DNA of 64,000 nucleotides from Wolbachia pipientis (lineage in GTDB: Bacteria > Pseudomonadota > Alphaproteobacteria > Rickettsiales > Anaplasmataceae): NCBI GenBank assembly GCA_023052945.1, contig CP095495.1, forward strand, positions 1,518,320-1,582,319, read 5' to 3'. A model generated the notes under the pieces. The model ran no database searches and was not told where the DNA came from. It saw only the letters and a program-made list of their open reading frames with translations. The translations under genes and the position numbers were made by a program. This document shows positions 60,768-64,000 of this stretch, one piece after another. The number at the start of each line of letters is the position of its first letter. Position 1 is the stretch's first letter.

Positions 60768-62426
60768 TCAAGCAAATACAGCAATTGGTGACTCTTCCAA
60801 TGTTTCTGAGTCAATCATCCTGGTTTTATATCCCGTTTGCGCAAGTCTTAAACCAAGGTCAGCATCTTCGGTAACACTATAAGCATCCCAGAAAAACAAT
60901 TTTTTTAGAATTTTTACTGAAAAATGATTACTGCTACCACCCAAAGGCATTGGCATGTTCATTTTTTGGAATCCAGGCAATAAGTATTGAAACCAGTTCA
61001 TATACTCCAGAGAAAAGGATTTTGTGAGAAAATTATAATCACAATTATAGTAATTTAATTTCGCCTGTACACAGGCAAGCTTATCGTCGCCCTTATTAAA
61101 TTCAATCAGTGCTTTTTTTAACTGCAATGGGTCTGGTTTATCGTCCGCATCATATATTACTGCATACTTTCCTCTAGCAAAGCTCATAGCATAATTGCAT
61201 GACTTGGCTTTTGTTCTAGGCAAAGAATGAGGCACTTTTATTACTTCAAAATACTGTGGTAAAGTGTACTTTTCTATAGCTGCTAGCGTTTCCTGGTCTT
61301 CACTTTCTACCAGAAGCTTTACATCTAATTTCGACTTTGGATAATCCAAACTTTTAACGCTTTCAATTAATTGCCCTATTACTGCACTTTCTTCAAATAC
61401 AGGCAGTAAAATAGTATATATAGGTTCATTCAGCTTACTATAATCCACTTTTTGGTTGGAGGTTTCACATAAGTTAAAAATTGTAGCTATAAACTTGAAT
61501 AAATAATTAGAACATCCGATTATAAATATCAACATCAAAGCAAAATATGTATATTTCTCTGTTAGTGTTAAAATTGAAGTTACAATAAAGAAAGAAGCAA
61601 AAAATATTGAGCTTAGTTTAATGCTTTTAGCTGAAAAATTAGCATTCTTGTAATATAAGTAGTTGCTTGCAAATTCTGAAATACCAAAGTGCGAGTTAAG
61701 AAGATTTAAAATCTGTTCGCTATCCACTTTTATTAATACATAGTCAATACCGTAATGAGCTTCGACCCAACGGTTGATATCTCGGCTTGTGTCTTCAACC
61801 ATAAAAAAAGTAGTATCATTTAATTTTTGCCAAGGAATCATATTAAATTTATAGTAAAAAAGTTTCTCTGGCTCTTTGCACAAACTAGAATCAAACTTAA
61901 TTTTTTCTACATTATCAGCTTGAAGTATAGGTAATTGTTGCATTAAACCTAATGCAATTTTTTTATTTAAGTCACGTGAAAATGAAGATATGACCTCGCT
62001 ACTACGCTTATCATCTTTACGTTCATGCATTATTTTTTTTACAGCATCAGCAGCGATATTCGCTGTGTTAGCCTGTAAATCTCCAAGAGCTTTTTCAACT
62101 TGGTCAGTGACTTTCTTCAAGTTAGAATGGGCATTGTCATCTAATGTCTGATCTAGCTGCTGTCTATTGTGCTTAATGATACTATTAGCTTTATCAAGTG
62201 CTTCATTCATCATTTTATTAACTTCTGCATCTAATTCTTTGTATTTTTCAGAAGATTTTTTGTAATACTCCAACATATCTTTTCTGAATTTTTCAGTTTC
62301 TTCACTTGAAAATTTGCTTTTGTTACGCTTATTGTTAAGCGCATTTTTTATCACTTTCTTCAGCAATTTATACGAAAGGACAAAACTTACCAAGAAAGCA
62401 AGACCGATAATCAGTGATGTAGACAT
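60768..62426 (-). CDS. Fusion: F0 subunit b-like N-terminus plus family 2 glycosyltransferase
   Basis: 552 codons ending at an in-frame TGA. Residues 1-22 form a membrane helix (LIIGLAFLVSFVLSYKLL); 25-155 a long Lys/Glu-rich coiled coil ending IAADAVKKIMHE, in the position and style of ATP synthase subunit b. Residues about 160-255 look like a GspE-N/type II secretion-like regulatory domain; two membrane helices at about 272-320; then a GT2 domain: LLPVFEESAVIGQLIESVK, D426-A-D in IYDADDKPDPLQL, and TED (519-521) in VTEDADLGLRL. The missing QxxRW lies after the TGA. The gene follows atpF' where atpF is expected. Product unclear. Confidence 0.75.
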   Translation of the reverse strand: MSTSLIIGLAFLVSFVLSYKLLKKVIKNALNNKRNKSKFSSEETEKFRKDMLEYYKKSSEKYKELDAEVNKMMNEALDKANSIIKHNRQQLDQTLDDNAHSNLKKVTDQVEKALGDLQANTANIAADAVKKIMHERKDDKRSSEVISSFSRDLNKKIALGLMQQLPILQADNVEKIKFDSSLCKEPEKLFYYKFNMIPWQKLNDTTFFMVEDTSRDINRWVEAHYGIDYVLIKVDSEQILNLLNSHFGISEFASNYLYYKNANFSAKSIKLSSIFFASFFIVTSILTLTEKYTYFALMLIFIIGCSNYLFKFIATIFNLCETSNQKVDYSKLNEPIYTILLPVFEESAVIGQLIESVKSLDYPKSKLDVKLLVESEDQETLAAIEKYTLPQYFEVIKVPHSLPRTKAKSCNYAMSFARGKYAVIYDADDKPDPLQLKKALIEFNKGDDKLACVQAKLNYYNCDYNFLTKSFSLEYMNWFQYLLPGFQKMNMPMPLGGSSNHFSVKILKKLFFWDAYSVTEDADLGLRLAQTGYKTRMIDSETLEESPIAVFA

Positions 62427-62434
62427 AAAAACCC

Positions 62435-62914
62435 CTAAAATTCTTTGGACACCAAGTCAGCAACAAACTCCTCTTCAATTTCAGAATTGGTCAATTTAGT
62501 ATAATAAATTAAAGCAATACTAGTAGCCATTTGTTTTAACTGATCAGTATATTCAGATTTAAATTCTGCCACTTTTTCTTCAATAAGCTTGCTCTTTTTT
62601 TTGTCTTCCTCTTCTAATATATTCTTAACATTAGCTCTCATTTCTTCTACCTGAGCAAGTGCATCATCTATGATTTTTTTTGCCTGTATTCTAGCTTGGT
62701 TTAAAGCGGCATTATACTTGGCAATCTGATCTTCCGTAAGTCTTAAAAGATGAACAGAACTATTAAAAGAACCCAATACTTCTTTACTTCTAGTGCTTAT
62801 TATTTCATCTAACTTTGGTAAAAATAAACAACTTACTACGAAAAAAAGTGAAGAGAAAAAAATTAAAAACCAAAAAACTTGAGAAAAGAAGGTTGAAACA
62901 TCAAGCTGTGGCAT
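62435..62914 (-). CDS. ATP synthase F0 subunit b'
   Basis: 159 residues. One membrane helix near the N-terminus (VFWFLIFFSSLFFVVSCLF), then a charged helix (LPKLDEIISTRSKEVLGSF and on). Alphaproteobacteria have two b-type stator subunits, b' and b; this one lies directly after atpE, where b' is expected. It couples F1 to the proton channel in the inner membrane. 8 bases separate it from the following fusion gene. Confidence 0.85.
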   Translation of the reverse strand: MPQLDVSTFFSQVFWFLIFFSSLFFVVSCLFLPKLDEIISTRSKEVLGSFNSSVHLLRLTEDQIAKYNAALNQARIQAKKIIDDALAQVEEMRANVKNILEEEDKKKSKLIEEKVAEFKSEYTDQLKQMATSIALIYYTKLTNSEIEEEFVADLVSKEF

Positions 62915-62917
62915 GTG

Positions 62918-63145
62918 TTAAGTACGAAATATCAATATCATTGCAATTACAAACGCAAGAAAACCCATGACTTCAATCATGCCAGCACCAACATAAACAT
63001 AAGGTCTCATCTTCTCTTCCGTGCCAGGATTTCTTGCAATCCCATTTAGTATACTAGAGAAGATATGAGCTACGCCTAAAGTAACACCTAACATAGCAAA
63101 CACCATCAAACCAATTGCTATAAACTTTAAAGCTACTAAATCCAT
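62918..63145 (-). CDS. atpE: ATP synthase F0 subunit c
   Basis: Ring-forming proton-carrying proteolipid. 75 residues, two helices joined by the polar loop ARNPGTEEKMRPYV. The proton-binding carboxylate is Glu in GAGMIEVMGFLAFVIA. Normal length. It lies 60 bases after atpB and 3 bases before the b' gene. Confidence 0.97.
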   Translation of the reverse strand: MDLVALKFIAIGLMVFAMLGVTLGVAHIFSSILNGIARNPGTEEKMRPYVYVGAGMIEVMGFLAFVIAMILIFRT

Positions 63146-63205
63146 ATATTACCCTTAACTATTCCTTAATAATATTATAAAATGTTCTACAGGTAAGTCA
63201 AGTAC

Positions 63206-63931
63206 TTACTTTACTGTATCCGACAAGTATACGCATGTTAATATAGTAAATATATAAGCTTGCAAAATTGCAACAAATACTTCAAATCCTATTAGTGCAA
63301 TTATAAACAAAAAAGGTGCAGGAATGAAAAGTACGTTCATATTCACAATCAATCCTGCTATCACTTTAATGACTGTATGACCAGCAATCATATTTGCTGC
63401 AAGCCTTATTGATAGGCTAATCGGCCTTACTAAATAAGTAAGCAGCTTAATAATAATTATTATAGGTGCAAGCCACCAAGGAGTTCCTTTTGGTAGCAAT
63501 ATGCGTAAAAATCCTACTCCCCTTTTGTTAAATCCAACAATTGTTATATAAATAAAAACTACCATCGACAAAGCAAAAGTGACTATCACATGACTTGTAA
63601 CCGTAAAGCTATAAGGAAGAATACCAACTAAATTACACGATAAAATGAAAATAAATACTGTAAATATCAAAGGAATGTGCTCCAAACCTTTGCTTCCAGT
63701 GTTACTTTCTATTATTGAAATAACAAAATCATATACATACTCAACTGCAGCTTGTAAATACCCTGGTATTACTGACCCCTTTTTTATTCCAAAAAGCAAA
63801 AAGAGTATCACCAATATCACCGAAATCATCATGAAAAGAGATGAATTGGTAAAGCTTACGTCATACCCAAATAACCTAGGTAGCTCTATTATTGTATATA
63901 CTTTAAATTGTTCTAGCGGATTTAACGCCAT
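63206..63931 (-). CDS. atpB: ATP synthase F0 subunit a
   Basis: Proton channel stator subunit. 241 residues with five to six helices. The essential Arg lies in [20 protein letters not shown], and the C-terminal helix carries [21 protein letters not shown], both diagnostic. First gene of the F0 operon; a promoter candidate lies at 63966-63994. Confidence 0.97.
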   Translation of the reverse strand: MALNPLEQFKVYTIIELPRLFGYDVSFTNSSLFMMISVILVILFLLFGIKKGSVIPGYLQAAVEYVYDFVISIIESNTGSKGLEHIPLIFTVFIFILSCNLVGILPYSFTVTSHVIVTFALSMVVFIYITIVGFNKRGVGFLRILLPKGTPWWLAPIIIIIKLLTYLVRPISLSIRLAANMIAGHTVIKVIAGLIVNMNVLFIPAPFLFIIALIGFEVFVAILQAYIFTILTCVYLSDTVK

Positions 63932-63965
63932 CTTGACCCTGTATACTTAAACTGTAACAGTAAAT

Positions 63966-63994
63966 AAAGTATGAATTTTATAGGACAAAGTCAA
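63966..63994 (-). promoter_or_regulatory. Sigma-70-like promoter for the ATP synthase F0 operon
   Basis: On the minus strand TTGACT (63994-63989), a 17-base spacer, then TACTTT (63971-63966), 34 bases upstream of the atpB ATG. Good -35, weaker -10. Part of this stretch could also belong to an upstream atpI gene outside the window. Confidence 0.5.
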
Positions 63995-64000
63995 GAATGT

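Noticed and set aside
60480..60770. TGA used as a tryptophan codon
   Set aside because: Other genes in the window use TGA as a normal stop (for example dapD-side and ankyrin-side genes) and TGG for Trp, so a changed code is not supported; only local readthrough remains possible.

Overview
Organism. The window reads as a chromosome segment of Wolbachia (Anaplasmataceae, Rickettsiales), probably a strain related to the fly-associated group A strains. The reasons are strong AT bias, IS5-family insertion sequences matching my memory of Wolbachia ISWpi1, dense protein-coding palindromic repeats of the Wolbachia type, small ankyrin-like membrane proteins, debris of a WO-like prophage (large serine recombinase, terminase, Rpn-type nuclease) and obligate-intracellular housekeeping gene sets (DUF2610, MidA, MlaFE, CoaD, a split ATP synthase F0 operon). 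No database search was possible, so the strain assignment is inference. Layout. 1-5.3 kb: end of an IHF/HU gene, an MFS transporter, small membrane proteins, glpX, a frameshifted ankyrin-like gene, then a palindrome cluster. 5.3-7 kb: a 450-bp dispersed noncoding repeat and an ISWpi1 copy. 7-16.6 kb: glmS, yajC, tRNA-Asp, the operon rpsB-tsf-pyrH-frr-uppS-cdsA, coaD, tRNA-Phe and an exported C26-like amidohydrolase. 16.6-22.1 kb: a stacked mobile island of IS481, truncated ISWpi1, IS110 remnant, truncated serine recombinase, Rpn nuclease and a duplicated recombinase tail. 22.1-28.6 kb: a minus-strand accessory cluster made of an eight-segment membrane protein, a 1425-residue SF2-helicase-like protein with coiled-coil insertions, and a frameshifted unknown gene. 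28.6-30.4 kb: an ISWpi1 copy inserted inside another. 30.4-49.9 kb: mlaFE, rpmF-plsX-fabH, tRNA-Ser, midA, dapD, rpe, truB-rpsO-pnp, dgt-ribD, an A-type Fe-S carrier, lolD, a VirB7-like lipoprotein, an alpha/beta hydrolase and a cysteine desulfurase. 50-57.2 kb: the second dispersed repeat, two more ISWpi1 copies, an ankyrin gene, an iron ABC permease, trhO and a terminase fragment. 57.3-64 kb: pccA, ctaA and the ATP synthase F0 operon atpB-atpE-atpF', followed by a b-subunit-like/glycosyltransferase fusion that carries an in-frame TGA. How the genes work together. The core genes cover translation and its recycling, lipid and lipid-carrier synthesis (plsX, fabH, cdsA, uppS), outer-membrane lipid and lipoprotein traffic (MlaFE, LolD), cofactors (ribD, coaD, heme A, Fe-S) and respiration. 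The accessory part shows heavy IS traffic (seven ISWpi1 loci in 64 kb), single-base poly-A indels that break several small membrane-protein genes, and palindromes inserted in frame into conserved enzymes. The most interesting candidates are the helicase/membrane-protein cluster, the AtpF-like/glycosyltransferase fusion with its TGA codon, the palindromes inside midA, ribD and pccA, and the Rpn gene bracketed by duplicated recombinase 3' ends.
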